Below, one piece after another: positions 35,333-45,090 of a DNA stretch of 64,000 nucleotides. The stretch is taken from contig JBPOFN010000017.1 in NCBI GenBank assembly GCA_051251725.1, positions 22,606 through 86,605 of the forward strand, read 5' to 3'. The DNA comes from JALZUE01 sp051251725. GTDB lineage: Bacteria; Pseudomonadota; Gammaproteobacteria; Enterobacterales; Alteromonadaceae. The position numbers were made by a program, and so were the translations under genes. The notes beneath the pieces were generated by a model. The model did not search any database and had not been told where the DNA came from. It saw nothing but the letters and a program-made list of their open reading frames with translations. The first letter of the stretch is position 1. Each line of letters opens with the position of its first letter.

Positions 35333-36709
35333 TTATTTTTTAGTTGGTCTTTGCCAGCCAGTGACATTGCGTTGTTTGGCTCGAGCAATTGATAATTCAC
35401 TATCCGCTACGTCTTTAGATATGGTAGACCCTGCACCAGTAGTAGCGCCATGACCAATAGTTACTGGCGCAACTAGCGAAGCATTAGAACCAATAAAAGC
35501 GCCATCGCCAATAATTGTTTTCGATTTATTTACGCCATCATAATTACATGTAATGGTTCCTGCACCAATATTCGCCCCTTTACCTACTTGGGTATCACCC
35601 AAATAAGTTAAGTGCCCTGCTTTTGAGCCTTCACCTAAAGTTGAGTTTTTCATTTCAACAAAATTGCCAATATGTGAATTTCGATCTAAGACTGAACCTG
35701 GTCGAATACGAGCAAATGGGCCAGCTGAAGCAAGTTCACCAATAATGGCATTTTCGATGATGCTATTCGGTTTAATGAACGCACCTTTGCCAATTTGACT
35801 ATTAATTAAAATACAATTAGCGCCAATAGTCACGTTATCCGCTAATGAAACATCACCTTCAAAAATACAGTTAATGTCAATTGACACTTCTTGCCCAACC
35901 GTGACATTACCGCGAATATCAATACGATTTGGATCACGTAAGCTAGCGCCCGCGATCATTAATTCTTCCGCTTTGCGTAATTGATACGCGCGCTCTAAAT
36001 TTGCCAGTTGAACACGGTTATTAGCCCCTTCTACTTCTATTTCAGAATCAGGATGTGCAGTGGCTATTACTTTACCTTCATTGTGACAAGCCGCAATTAT
36101 ATCAGTTAAATAATATTCGCCTTGGGCATTGTCGTTCGATAAATTTGCTAACCAGCGTTTTAAATCACCGCCATTTGCTAATAAAATTCCGGTGTTACAT
36201 TCATTAATCGCTAGCTGCTCAGGCGCTGCGTCTTTTTGTTCTATGATACCAACAACTGTATTGCTAGCAGTATCACGCATAATACGGCCATAGCCACTTG
36301 GATTAGCTAATTTTACTGTTAATAACGCCATACCATTATCAGGTTTAACGGCAATTAAGCTTTCTAACGTTGACACCTTAGTTAAAGGTACATCACCGTA
36401 TAAGACTAAAACGTCTTCATCGTCTTTTAAAAAAGGTGAAGCCATATCGACCGCATGTCCGGTGCCTAGTTGCTCCGCTTGCTCAACAAAAGTTAAGTCA
36501 CTACCGGTATTATTTTTAGTTAATGTCGCTTTTAAGACCTCACCACCAAAACCATAAACGAGGTAAATATTTTCTGAATTTACTTGTCTGGCGGCATCAA
36601 TAACATGGCCAACCATAGGTTTTTCAGCAACAGGATGCAGTACTTTAGGTAGTGATGAACGCATGCGAGTACCTTTACCCGCGGCAAGAATGACAACTGA
36701 CAATGACAT
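35333..36709 (-). CDS. glmU: Bifunctional GlmU uridylyltransferase/acetyltransferase
   Basis: Converts glucosamine-1-phosphate to UDP-GlcNAc in the cytoplasm. The N-terminal pyrophosphorylase domain shows LAAGKGTRMRSSLPKVLHP (7-25) and ends near residue 230. The C-terminal left-handed beta-helix of hexapeptide repeats is followed by the acetyltransferase region GEGSKAGHLTYLGDTQVG and NIGAGTITCNYDGVNK. At 458 residues it matches E. coli GlmU (456). It shares its pathway with glmS, which lies nearby but is separated by the S9 peptidase and the regulator. Confidence 0.97.
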   Translation of the reverse strand: MSLSVVILAAGKGTRMRSSLPKVLHPVAEKPMVGHVIDAARQVNSENIYLVYGFGGEVLKATLTKNNTGSDLTFVEQAEQLGTGHAVDMASPFLKDDEDVLVLYGDVPLTKVSTLESLIAVKPDNGMALLTVKLANPSGYGRIMRDTASNTVVGIIEQKDAAPEQLAINECNTGILLANGGDLKRWLANLSNDNAQGEYYLTDIIAACHNEGKVIATAHPDSEIEVEGANNRVQLANLERAYQLRKAEELMIAGASLRDPNRIDIRGNVTVGQEVSIDINCIFEGDVSLADNVTIGANCILINSQIGKGAFIKPNSIIENAIIGELASAGPFARIRPGSVLDRNSHIGNFVEMKNSTLGEGSKAGHLTYLGDTQVGKGANIGAGTITCNYDGVNKSKTIIGDGAFIGSNASLVAPVTIGHGATTGAGSTISKDVADSELSIARAKQRNVTGWQRPTKK

Positions 36710-37075
36710 AAAATAATCCGATTATTATTGTGTGGTACAAATTAAAAACATTGTAACCTTGTTTTTACTTTTGTTCATCGCCTTAACAAATTTTTAATAA
36801 AAAAGACGCGTTTAGGTAGTTTATCGCGCTAGGTATTAATGACTTCATCAATTAGTGATTTTATAACGCCGCTTGAACGGTCAATACCTTTTATGGTTAA
36901 TATCAGTAAAATATTCATCTTGAATATGGTTATTTCTTTCACGCATAGAAGTGCGGAACGATGCGTAAAAATGGATGTATTTTTTCAAATAACAGACATA
37001 AAAAAACGACTGATTACTTAAGTAAACAGTCGTTTTTGATCACTAAAACTTAGTGTAAGTATTTAGAACGGTTTG
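36710..37075. other. Intergenic gap between glmU and atpC
   Basis: A 366-bp gap holding the glmU promoter side on its left and the atp operon's terminator palindrome on its right (37006-37033). A 60-codon reading frame from 36839 has no ribosome site, no recognisable product and ends inside the terminator, so I do not call it a gene. Confidence 0.6.
37001..37038 (-). terminator. Bidirectional terminator after atpC
   Basis: A near-perfect 28-bp palindrome (37006-37033) with only one mismatched pair, flanked by A6 on the left and T5 on the right. Either strand therefore gives a GC-containing stem plus T-run. On the minus strand it ends the atp operon 42 bp after atpC. Confidence 0.85.
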
Positions 37076-37495
37076 CTATTTTTTGCTTGTTGCTTGAATA
37101 ACACGCAATTGTGCAACAGCACGTGCTAATTCAGCAGCAGCTTCAGCATAGTTAACATCGCTACCTTGAGCATTCAAATGCCCTTCAGCGCGTTGTTTAG
37201 CAGCTTCAGCAGCTTGTTCATCCAAGTCTTCTGCACGTGTAGCTACATCAGCTAACACAATCACGTTATTTGGTTGAACTTCTAACATACCGCCTGATAA
37301 ATAAAGAACTTCTTCTTCCCCGCCTTGCTTAACAATGCGAGCCATACCAGGTTTTAGTGAGGTCAATAAAGGTGCATGACCAGGCATAATGCCTAACTCA
37401 CCTTCACTACCAGATATCTGTAATGATTCAATGCTACCAGAAAACAAAGCTTCTTCAGCACTTACCACATTAAGATTTACAGTCATTGCTGCCAT
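37076..37495 (-). CDS. atpC: ATP synthase epsilon subunit
   Basis: Central-stalk subunit of F1 that couples rotor to catalytic head and inhibits ATPase activity. The 139 residues start with MAAMTVNLNVVSAEEALFSG, carry the beta-sandwich landmark GELGIMPGHAPLLT, and end with the two-helix domain (EAAAELARAVAQLRVIQ). A typical length for gammaproteobacteria. Last gene of the nine-gene atp operon, 30 bp after atpD, followed by the palindromic terminator. Confidence 0.97.
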   Translation of the reverse strand: MAAMTVNLNVVSAEEALFSGSIESLQISGSEGELGIMPGHAPLLTSLKPGMARIVKQGGEEEVLYLSGGMLEVQPNNVIVLADVATRAEDLDEQAAEAAKQRAEGHLNAQGSDVNYAEAAAELARAVAQLRVIQATSKK

Positions 37496-37525
37496 GTGAC
37501 CTCCTAGTTGCTTTCTAAAACCAAA

Positions 37526-38911
37526 TTACATTGATTTCGCTTTTTCGATTGCTTCTTCAATAGAACCAACCATGTAGAAAGCTTGTTCTGGTAAGTCATC
37601 ATAATCACCAGCAAGAATACCTTTAAAGCCAGCAATTGTGTCTTTAAGTGGTACGTATCGGCCAGGACAACTGTTAAATACTTCAGCAACGAAGAACGGT
37701 TGAGATAAAAAGCGCTGAATCTTACGTGCACGATATACAATTTGCTTATCTTCTTCAGAAAGCTCATCCATACCTAAGATTGCAATAATATCTTTTAATT
37801 CTTTGTAACGTTGTAATGTTGATTGAACACCACGAGCCGTTTCATAATGCTCAGTACCAACAACTAATGGATCTAATTGACGCGAAGTCGAATCAAGTGG
37901 ATCAATGGCTGGATAAATACCTTGAGCAGCGATGGCACGGTTAAGTACAACTGTTGCATCTAAGTGAGCAAAGGTAGTTGCTGGACTAGGGTCAGTTAAA
38001 TCATCTGCAGGTACGTATACCGCTTGAATTGAAGTAATTGAACCAGTTTTAGTTGAAGTAATACGTTCCTGTAATAAACCCATTTCTTCAGCAAGCGTTG
38101 GTTGGTAACCAACCGCTGATGGCATACGACCTAGAAGTGCAGATACTTCAGTACCAGCAAGTGTGTAACGGTAGATGTTATCAACGAAGAAAAGTACATC
38201 ACGACCTTCATCACGGAACTTTTCAGCCATTGTTAAACCAGTAAAGGCAACACGTAAACGGTTTCCTGGAGGCTCGTTCATTTGGCCGTAAACTAATGAT
38301 ACTTTATCAAGTACATTAGAGTCGTTCATTTCATGGTAGAAATCGTTACCTTCACGAGTACGCTCACCAACACCAGCGAATACAGAATAACCACTGTGCT
38401 CGATAGCGATGTTACGGATAAGCTCCATCATGTTTACTGTTTTACCAACACCAGCACCACCAAATAAACCAACTTTACCACCCTTAGCGAATGGACAAAC
38501 TAAATCGATTACTTTGATACCTGTTTCTAATAACTCACTAGACATTGACTGTTCAGCATAAGCTGGAGAAGCACGATGAATTGACCACCTCTCTTTTTCG
38601 CCAATAGGACCAGCTTCATCAATAGGCTCACCAAGTACGTTCATGATGCGACCTAAAGTCTCCACACCTACTGGTACTTGGATGTTTTTGCCTGTATTTT
38701 CTACGTTCAGACCACGACGCAAACCGTCAGATGAACCCATAGCAATAGCACGTACAACGCCACCACCAAGTTGCTGTTGTACTTCTAGTACTAAGCCACT
38801 TAAGTCACCTTCTGTTATGTTTAATGCATCGTATACCTGAGGTACAGCATTTTGTGGGAATTCTACATCCACAACTGCGCCAATTATTTGGACGACTTTA
38901 CCTGTACTCAT
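37526..38911 (-). CDS. atpD: ATP synthase beta subunit
   Basis: Catalytic subunit of F1-ATP synthase, 461 residues. Walker A is GGAGVGKTVN (about 151-160), catalytic GERTREGND follows, Walker B is DVLFFVDNIYRYT, and the DELSEEDK (DELSEED) motif near residue 380 is intact, which talks to the epsilon and gamma subunits. It starts MSTGKVVQIIGAVVDVEFP. It lies 46 bp after atpG. Confidence 0.98.
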   Translation of the reverse strand: MSTGKVVQIIGAVVDVEFPQNAVPQVYDALNITEGDLSGLVLEVQQQLGGGVVRAIAMGSSDGLRRGLNVENTGKNIQVPVGVETLGRIMNVLGEPIDEAGPIGEKERWSIHRASPAYAEQSMSSELLETGIKVIDLVCPFAKGGKVGLFGGAGVGKTVNMMELIRNIAIEHSGYSVFAGVGERTREGNDFYHEMNDSNVLDKVSLVYGQMNEPPGNRLRVAFTGLTMAEKFRDEGRDVLFFVDNIYRYTLAGTEVSALLGRMPSAVGYQPTLAEEMGLLQERITSTKTGSITSIQAVYVPADDLTDPSPATTFAHLDATVVLNRAIAAQGIYPAIDPLDSTSRQLDPLVVGTEHYETARGVQSTLQRYKELKDIIAILGMDELSEEDKQIVYRARKIQRFLSQPFFVAEVFNSCPGRYVPLKDTIAGFKGILAGDYDDLPEQAFYMVGSIEEAIEKAKSM

Positions 38912-38957
38912 GTTAAATCCTCTAATCTTTTGCTCTTATTTTAAAAAGAACCTTTGC

Positions 38958-39818
38958 TTATACCGCTGCTGCACCAGCACAAATTTCACCCAATTCTTGA
39001 GTAATACTTGCTTGACGCGCTTTGTTATATACCAATTGTAAATCATCAATGATGTCACCCGCATTATCTGTTGCAGCTTTCATTGCAACCATACGAGCAG
39101 CTTGTTCACATGCGAGGTTTTCAACCACACCTTGATATACTTGAGATTCTGTATAACGAACTAATAATTGATCAAGTAACGCTTGAGCATCTGGTTCGTA
39201 TATATAATCCCAGCGATGTTGAATTTCGTCATCATCTGACTTAGGCAAAGGTAAAAGTTGATCGATTGTTGGCTTTTGCGTCATTGTATTTACAAACTTA
39301 TTGTAAACAACAAATAACTTATCTATCTCGCCGTTATCATAGGCATTTAGCATCACTTTAACACTGCCAATAAGGTCAGTAATTGAAGGGCTATCACCTA
39401 AACCTGAAATTTGTGAAGTAATTTTTGAGCCCATATTATTGAAAAATGATGTGGCTTTAGAGCCCACGACACCAAATTCAACTTCGGCTCCTTGTGATTG
39501 CCATTTACCAGCATCAACAAGAACTTGTTTAAATAAGTTAATATTCAAACCACCACACAAACCACGGTCGGTAGAGACGACAATATAACCTACGCGCTTA
39601 ACTTCTCGCTCTTCCAAATAAGGATGGCGATATTCTAAGTTACCAAGCGCGATGTGACCGATCACATTCCGCATATTTTCAGCGTATGGACGAGAAGCAG
39701 CCATTCCTTCTTGCGCTTTGCGCATTTTAGAGGCTGCAACCATTTCCATCGCGCCGGTGATCTTCTGTGTGTTTTTTACACTTCCAATCTTCGATTTTAT
39801 CTCTTTAGCGCCGGACAT
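38958..39818 (-). CDS. atpG: ATP synthase gamma subunit
   Basis: Rotor shaft of F1, 286 residues. Conserved termini are present: MSGAKEIKSKIGSVKNTQKI (N-terminal coiled coil) and YNKARQASITQELGEICAGAAAV (C-terminal coiled coil). The middle GYIVVSTDRGLCGGLN is the family signature. Gap to atpA is 27 bp. Confidence 0.97.
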   Translation of the reverse strand: MSGAKEIKSKIGSVKNTQKITGAMEMVAASKMRKAQEGMAASRPYAENMRNVIGHIALGNLEYRHPYLEEREVKRVGYIVVSTDRGLCGGLNINLFKQVLVDAGKWQSQGAEVEFGVVGSKATSFFNNMGSKITSQISGLGDSPSITDLIGSVKVMLNAYDNGEIDKLFVVYNKFVNTMTQKPTIDQLLPLPKSDDDEIQHRWDYIYEPDAQALLDQLLVRYTESQVYQGVVENLACEQAARMVAMKAATDNAGDIIDDLQLVYNKARQASITQELGEICAGAAAV

Positions 39819-39845
39819 GACTTTTCTCCACGAAAGGTTATCTTG

Positions 39846-41387
39846 TTACCAAGTCTGAGTAGCTTTAAAAGCTTCAATAGCTTTAGCTAAACCAGCTTCG
39901 ATATCTTTATCGTAGCTACCACTTTCGTTGATCTTAGCCATTAACTCAGTATGCTCGTTATCTACGTATGAACGTAAGGCTAATTCGAAATCAACTACTT
40001 TTTCAATAGCAACATCTTTTAAATAACCTTTATCAGCGGCAAATAAAGAAACAGCCATTTGAGCAACTGATAATGGGCTGAATTGCTTCTGCTTCATTAA
40101 TTCAGTAACACGTTGACCGTGCTCTAATTGTGCACGCGTTGCGTCATCAAGATCTGATGCAAATTGAGCGAATGCCGCTAATTCTGCATATTGTGCTAGT
40201 GCTAAACGAATACCACCACCTAATTTCTTGATAATCTTAGTTTGCGCAGAACCACCAACACGAGATACTGAAATACCAGCATTAACAGCAGGGCGTATGC
40301 CTGAGTTAAATAAATCAGATTGTAAGAAAATCTGACCATCGGTAATTGATATTACGTTTGTTGGAATAAATGCAGATACGTCACCAGCTTGTGTTTCAAT
40401 AATAGGTAAAGCAGTTAAAGAACCAGTTTTACCTTTTACAGCACCTTTAGTGAATTTTTCTACATATTCTTCATTTACACGAGCTGCACGCTCTAATAAA
40501 CGAGAGTGAAGATAGAAAACATCACCAGGGTAAGCTTCACGTCCAGGAGGACGACGTAATAATAGTGCAATTTGACGATAAGCCACGGCTTGCTTAGATA
40601 AGTCATCATATACGATGAGTGCATCTTCACCACGGTCACGGAAGTATTCGCCCATAGTACAACCAGAATATGCTGATAAGTACTGTAAAGCAGCAGCTTC
40701 AGAGGCACCAGCAACAACAACGATAGTATTCGCTAAGGCGCCGTGTTCTTCTAAGCTACGTACAACGTTAGCTACTGTAGAAGCTTTCTGACCAATCGCT
40801 ACGTATACACATTTAATGCCAGTATCTTTTTGGTTGATAATCGCATCTAAAGCAATCGCTGATTTACCAATTTGACGGTCACCAATGATTAATTCACGTT
40901 GACCACGACCAATTGGAACCATTGCATCAATTGACTTAATACCAGTTTGAACTGGTTGATCAACAGATTTACGTTCGATTACACCTGGTGCAACAACTTC
41001 AATTGGAGAGAAGCCATCATTTTCAATTGGGCCTTTGCCATCAATTGGTTCACCAAGGGTGTTAACAACACGACCTAAAAGGCCACGTCCAACAGGTACT
41101 TCTAAAATACGACCAGTACCTTTTACTTTCAAGCCTTCGTGTAGATCCGCATATGGACCCATAACTACCGCACCTACCGAATCACGGTCTAGGTTTAACG
41201 CGATAGCAAAACGACTACCAGGAAGTTCGATCATCTCGCCTTGCATTACGTCAGCAAGACCATTGATGCGAATAATACCATCTGTTACAGAAACGATAGT
41301 ACCTTCATTACGAGCTTCGCTGACAACGTCAAACTTTTCAATTCTATTTTTGATTAGTTCGGCGATTTCAGTGGAATTCAGTTGCAT
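39846..41387 (-). CDS. atpA: ATP synthase alpha subunit
   Basis: Non-catalytic nucleotide-binding subunit of F1, 513 residues, same as E. coli. It starts MQLNSTEIAELIKNRIEKF. The P-loop reads GDRQIGKSA (about 169-177) where most relatives have GDRQTGKTA; GxxxxGK[ST] is preserved, so nucleotide binding should hold. PAVNAGISVSRVGGSAQ is the usual signature. It lies 13 bp after atpH. Confidence 0.98.
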   Translation of the reverse strand: MQLNSTEIAELIKNRIEKFDVVSEARNEGTIVSVTDGIIRINGLADVMQGEMIELPGSRFAIALNLDRDSVGAVVMGPYADLHEGLKVKGTGRILEVPVGRGLLGRVVNTLGEPIDGKGPIENDGFSPIEVVAPGVIERKSVDQPVQTGIKSIDAMVPIGRGQRELIIGDRQIGKSAIALDAIINQKDTGIKCVYVAIGQKASTVANVVRSLEEHGALANTIVVVAGASEAAALQYLSAYSGCTMGEYFRDRGEDALIVYDDLSKQAVAYRQIALLLRRPPGREAYPGDVFYLHSRLLERAARVNEEYVEKFTKGAVKGKTGSLTALPIIETQAGDVSAFIPTNVISITDGQIFLQSDLFNSGIRPAVNAGISVSRVGGSAQTKIIKKLGGGIRLALAQYAELAAFAQFASDLDDATRAQLEHGQRVTELMKQKQFSPLSVAQMAVSLFAADKGYLKDVAIEKVVDFELALRSYVDNEHTELMAKINESGSYDKDIEAGLAKAIEAFKATQTW

Positions 41388-41400
41388 GCTCTGTTCCCCG

Positions 41401-41934
41401 TTAAGATTGCATTGTTGTTGCTAAGCGGTTCAATTTACCTTGTACTGAACCATCAATTACCATGTCGCCTGCTTTAATAATTAAGCCGGAAACAACACTA
41501 GCATCAACTATACAATTGAGCTTTACTTTACGATCCAAACGCTTTTCAAGCGCGGTACCAATAGATGCTTGTTCTGCTGCTTTTAATTCAAGAGCAGAAG
41601 TTACATCAACAGTCACTGTTTTTTCAAATTCAGCTTTTAATTCGCTAAATTGTTCAGCAACTTGAGGTAGTACCAATAAACGTTCGTTTTCAGCCATAAC
41701 TTTAATAAAGTTCTGACCATAACTATCAAGCTGTTCACCACAAATTTCTATAAATAGATTTTGTGTTTCTTCTATAGACATTGTGCCTGAAAGCATCTTT
41801 GTCATAGTGTCATTTTTAGAAACTTCGGCAGCAAATGTTAACATTTCTTGCCATGTTTCTATTGTTTTCGCTTCGACAGAAAAATCGAACGCTGCTTTAG
41901 CATAAGGACGAGCGACGGTTGTCAATTCAGACAT
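41401..41934 (-). CDS. atpH: ATP synthase delta subunit
   Basis: Peripheral-stalk subunit holding F1 to the b subunits, 177 residues as in E. coli. It starts MSELTTVARPYAKAAFDFS and has the C-terminal segment VVSGLIIKAGDMVIDGSVQGKLNRL, the OSCP/delta signature (only its family-typical parts are quoted). 13 bp from atpF. Confidence 0.97.
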   Translation of the reverse strand: MSELTTVARPYAKAAFDFSVEAKTIETWQEMLTFAAEVSKNDTMTKMLSGTMSIEETQNLFIEICGEQLDSYGQNFIKVMAENERLLVLPQVAEQFSELKAEFEKTVTVDVTSALELKAAEQASIGTALEKRLDRKVKLNCIVDASVVSGLIIKAGDMVIDGSVQGKLNRLATTMQS

Positions 41935-41947
41935 AAGCTCATCCCTC

Positions 41948-42418
41948 TTAAAGTTCAGCTACAAGTTTATCTAAAATGTCGCTATGTGCAGCGGCATCAA
42001 TTGAACGCTCAAGAATTTTCTCAGCACCAGCTACTGCTAATACAGCAACTTGTTTACGAAGTTCTTCTTTCACTCGATTACGTTCTGTCTCTATTTCTGC
42101 GTGACCAGCAGCTAAGATTTTAGTTTTCTCAGCTTGTGCTTTCTCAGCAGCTTCTTCAATTAATTGCGTTTCACGCTTTTTAGCAGCTTCGATAATTTCA
42201 GCAGCTTGCGCTTTTGCATCTTTTAATTGAGCAACAGCTTTCTCTTGAGCTAACTCAAGTTCTTTTTCAGCACGGTCTGAAGCAGCTAAACCATCAGCAA
42301 TAGTTGCTTGACGATCTTCAATGGCACCAATAATTGGTGGCCAAACGTACTTCATACAGAAAACTACAAATACGACAAATGCGATTAATTCACCGATAAG
42401 GGTTGCATTAAGGTTCAT
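41948..42418 (-). CDS. atpF: ATP synthase b subunit
   Basis: Membrane-anchored peripheral stalk, 156 residues as in E. coli. One N-terminal membrane helix (about 5-26, LIGELIAFVVFVVFCMKYVW) precedes a long Ala/Glu/Lys-rich helix that dimerises. It starts MNLNATLIGELIAF and carries the IEDRQATIADGL segment. Confidence 0.97.
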   Translation of the reverse strand: MNLNATLIGELIAFVVFVVFCMKYVWPPIIGAIEDRQATIADGLAASDRAEKELELAQEKAVAQLKDAKAQAAEIIEAAKKRETQLIEEAAEKAQAEKTKILAAGHAEIETERNRVKEELRKQVAVLAVAGAEKILERSIDAAAHSDILDKLVAEL

Positions 42419-42462
42419 TTGTGTACCTCCTCTATGTTAATTCGCGTATTAAAATATAAAAA

Positions 42463-42678
42463 TTAAAGAGCGAATAACATGTATAAGCCGATACCAACAC
42501 CGATCATAGCGATCGCATCGATAAGACCAGCTACGATGAACATCTTAACTTGTAGTTGTGGCGCTAATTCAGGTTGACGAGCAGCTGATTCTAAGAATTT
42601 GCCACCTAATAAACCAAAACCAATTGCGGTACCAAGTGCACCTAAACCGATAATGATTGCAACAGCGATATATAACAT
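42463..42678 (-). CDS. atpE: ATP synthase c subunit
   Basis: Proteolipid of the Fo rotor ring, 71 residues in two membrane helices. The proton-carrying carboxylate is Asp54 (GLIDAIAMIG). The polar loop ARQPEL (33-38) contacts gamma and epsilon. Lack of the sodium-site pattern suggests proton coupling. A GGAGA ribosome site 5-7 nt before the ATG supports this start, which makes the N-terminus shorter than E. coli's 79-residue protein. Confidence 0.97.
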   Translation of the reverse strand: MLYIAVAIIIGLGALGTAIGFGLLGGKFLESAARQPELAPQLQVKMFIVAGLIDAIAMIGVGIGLYMLFAL

Positions 42679-42731
42679 AGTTATCTCCGATTATTTAAAG
42701 TAAAGTTTAAAGTTAAAAAAGTAATTAATGA

Positions 42732-43559
42732 TTAGTGATCTTCATGCGCCAAACTTAAATACACGATGGTTAACATCATGAAGATAAAAGCTTGAAGCGG
42801 AATAACTAATAAGTGGAACGCAGCCCACAAAAAATGTACTGGCAATTGAAACAAACCAATTGTCGCGATTAAGATAAAAATCAGTTCACCCGCGTATAAG
42901 TTACCGAACAAACGTAAGGCAAGTGATACAGGACGAGCAAGTAATGTAACTGATTCTAAAATAAAGTTTACTGGTATAAATGCCGGATGGTTAAACGGCT
43001 GTAAGGTAAGTTCTTTCGTGAACCCGCCTATGCCTTTAATCTTAATTGAATAGAAAATAATTAAGAAAAACACCCCGATACTTAAAGCAAAGGTCATATT
43101 CATATCAGTCGTAGGAACAGACTTAATAAATACATCATGAGGATCCATACCAAAAGCATGTTGGCCTACTAAGCCGGCAATGGTTGGTATTAAATCAACA
43201 GGGATCCAATCCATTGAGTTCATTAACAAAATCCATACAAATATTGTTAATGATAATGGTGCTATTAAAGCATTTTTACCATGAAAGGTTTCTTTAACGC
43301 TTTGGTCGACAAATTCAACAACCATTTCAACTGCACATTGCAGTTTTCCTGGTACGCCAGTAGTTGCTTTTTTCGCAACTGAACGAAAAGTGAGTAAAAA
43401 TACCAAACCTAGGACTATTGACCAAGCTAACGTATCAATATGTAAGGTCCAGAATCCTGCGTTTTCACATGCCTTATTAAAGGCTACGCCGGTGTCTGAC
43501 ATACACATATTCGCGTTGGTCAAATGATGTTTGATATAGTCGCCTGTATTTCCAGCCAT
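42732..43559 (-). CDS. atpB: ATP synthase a subunit
   Basis: Stator channel of Fo, about 275 residues with several membrane helices. The essential Arg is in RPVSLALRLFGNLYAGE. It starts MAGNTGDYIKHHLTNANMC. I chose the ATG at 43559, preceded by GGGA; the longer reading from a TTG at 43571 would abut the atpI stop exactly. N-terminal half carries GFWTLHIDTL and GKNALIAPLSLTIFVWILLM (family blocks). Confidence 0.96.
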   Translation of the reverse strand: MAGNTGDYIKHHLTNANMCMSDTGVAFNKACENAGFWTLHIDTLAWSIVLGLVFLLTFRSVAKKATTGVPGKLQCAVEMVVEFVDQSVKETFHGKNALIAPLSLTIFVWILLMNSMDWIPVDLIPTIAGLVGQHAFGMDPHDVFIKSVPTTDMNMTFALSIGVFFLIIFYSIKIKGIGGFTKELTLQPFNHPAFIPVNFILESVTLLARPVSLALRLFGNLYAGELIFILIATIGLFQLPVHFLWAAFHLLVIPLQAFIFMMLTIVYLSLAHEDH

Positions 43560-43571
43560 TATATATCCCAA

Positions 43572-43973
43572 TTAAAGTTGATTAAAAGTAAACTTGTGAA
43601 TTAACGCCTGCACAAACGGTGTTGTCAGGGTTAAAAAATATGTCAAAAAAAAAGTTAACGGCGATAATTCGAGAAACTTGAAAGCCAAGGTAAATAACAG
43701 CGCTGTAGTTAACATTTTTAATTTCACACCGCTGTAAAAAGAATCAACGACCTTTTTAGCAGCGCGGGCGCCAGCATATTTAAAAGCTTTATGCGCAAAT
43801 ATAACATTAGGGATTATGGCAACAAATCCACCCGCTAAGGCAGATGTTGCGTTGGTTAACCCCCAAACAAAATACATTACGATGGTTATGCTCATGGTTA
43901 AAACTAGCGAAATATATAAATGAATGCGCGCTAATTCTCGGCCGGTTTTGACTAAATCACTATTCACCGACAT
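43572..43973 (-). CDS. atpI: ATP synthase assembly protein AtpI
   Basis: Small membrane protein with four hydrophobic segments that aids c-ring assembly or Mg uptake; about 133 residues. Landmark: LAGGFVAIIPNVIFAHKAFKYAG. It is first in the operon. The start is uncertain: an ATG at 43973 directly touches a GGAG, while a GTG at 43967 sits 6 nt after the same GGAG, an ideal spacing, so the GTG may be the real start. Confidence 0.9.
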   Translation of the reverse strand: MSVNSDLVKTGRELARIHLYISLVLTMSITIVMYFVWGLTNATSALAGGFVAIIPNVIFAHKAFKYAGARAAKKVVDSFYSGVKLKMLTTALLFTLAFKFLELSPLTFFLTYFLTLTTPFVQALIHKFTFNQL

Positions 43974-44044
43974 CTCCAAACGAAATTATTCGTATAACTC
44001 ATCTTCTTTTTAAGATGTTTTCCATCTTAGAAAAAGTCTGCGCA

Positions 44045-44072
44045 AGTATACGCATTCAGGCTTTTTTTGCAA
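44045..44072 (-). promoter_or_regulatory. Candidate sigma-70 promoter of the atp operon
   Basis: On the minus strand TTGCAA (-35) and TATACT (-10) are separated by 16 bp, 72 bp upstream of the atpI start. The fit is good but the spacer is 1 bp short of the optimum. Confidence 0.55.
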
Positions 44073-44154
44073 CAAGTTCGAACGCATTATAGTGTCTTTT
44101 TATATTAAAAATTCACAAAATCTATTTTCCAGAGTTTAATTGCTCATAAATCAA

Positions 44155-45060
44155 TTAAAATGAACGTAATCTAGCCACAATTGCATCTAATTCGGCAATA
44201 TTTCCATAAGAGATAACCATCTTGCCTTTACCTTTTTTATTATGAGTAATTGCCACTTCAGCACCTAACTTATCACTTAAGTTTTGTGCTAATTGTTCTG
44301 CCACTTCATCTTTTGTTTTTTCGGCTTTAACTTTTTCTGGTGTTAATGATTTTTTAACCAGTGCTTCAGTTTCTCGTACCGTTAATTCTTTTGCTGCGAC
44401 AATTCTTGCTATTTCACTTTGCTGTTCATTTTCAAGTGAAAGTAAGGCTCGAGCATGGCCCATTTCTATATCGCCGTGTTCTAATAAAGTTTTTACATCT
44501 TCATTTAATTTATTAAGACGTAATAAGTTACTGACTGTGGTTCGAGATTTACCAACAGCATCAGCAACTTCTTGATGGGTTAATTCAAATTCTTTCATTA
44601 AGCGATCTAAAGCAATAGCTTCTTCCATCGCATTTAAATCTTCCCGCTGAATATTTTCAATTAACGCGATCGCCACAGCCGCTTCATCAGGAACATTTTT
44701 AATTAAGCAGGGGATTTCTACTAATTCTGCAATTTTTGCAGCTCGCCAACGTCGTTCACCGGCAATTATCTCAAATTTATCATTTTCGATACTGCGCACA
44801 ACTATCGGTTGAATAATCCCTTGCGCACGAATCGAGGCAGAAAGCTCTTCTAAGGCCTCTGAAGACATATCTTTACGCGGTTGGTATTTACCTGGTTGTA
44901 ATAATTCAATCGCTATTTTTTGTAATTCGCCTTGTTGTTTAATAACAACGTCAGCAGGTGGTGCCGAATTATCGTTAACACTTTCGCTTTTAGGTTCAGT
45001 GGCAGGTGTTAATAACGCATCTAGGCCGCGGCCTAATCCTCTGCGTTTTGATGGGCTCAT
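44155..45060 (-). CDS. parB: Chromosome-partitioning protein ParB
   Basis: CTP-dependent clamp that binds parS near the origin and directs chromosome segregation, 301 residues. Box I ELLQPGKYQPRKD and box II IIAGERRWRAAKIAE (CTP-binding fold) are intact, followed by a helix-turn-helix (LTHQEVADAVGKSRTTVSNL). It starts MSPSKRRGLGRGLDALL, the typical N-terminus that contacts ParA. It lies 30 bp after parA. Its expected sites are the two parS palindromes in recF. Confidence 0.97.
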   Translation of the reverse strand: MSPSKRRGLGRGLDALLTPATEPKSESVNDNSAPPADVVIKQQGELQKIAIELLQPGKYQPRKDMSSEALEELSASIRAQGIIQPIVVRSIENDKFEIIAGERRWRAAKIAELVEIPCLIKNVPDEAAVAIALIENIQREDLNAMEEAIALDRLMKEFELTHQEVADAVGKSRTTVSNLLRLNKLNEDVKTLLEHGDIEMGHARALLSLENEQQSEIARIVAAKELTVRETEALVKKSLTPEKVKAEKTKDEVAEQLAQNLSDKLGAEVAITHNKKGKGKMVISYGNIAELDAIVARLRSF

Positions 45061-45090
45061 AATAATCCTTGGCTTATATTATATTTATTA

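Noticed and set aside
36839..37021. 60-codon plus-strand ORF between glmU and atpC
   Set aside because: No ribosome site or family resemblance, and it runs into the atp terminator palindrome.
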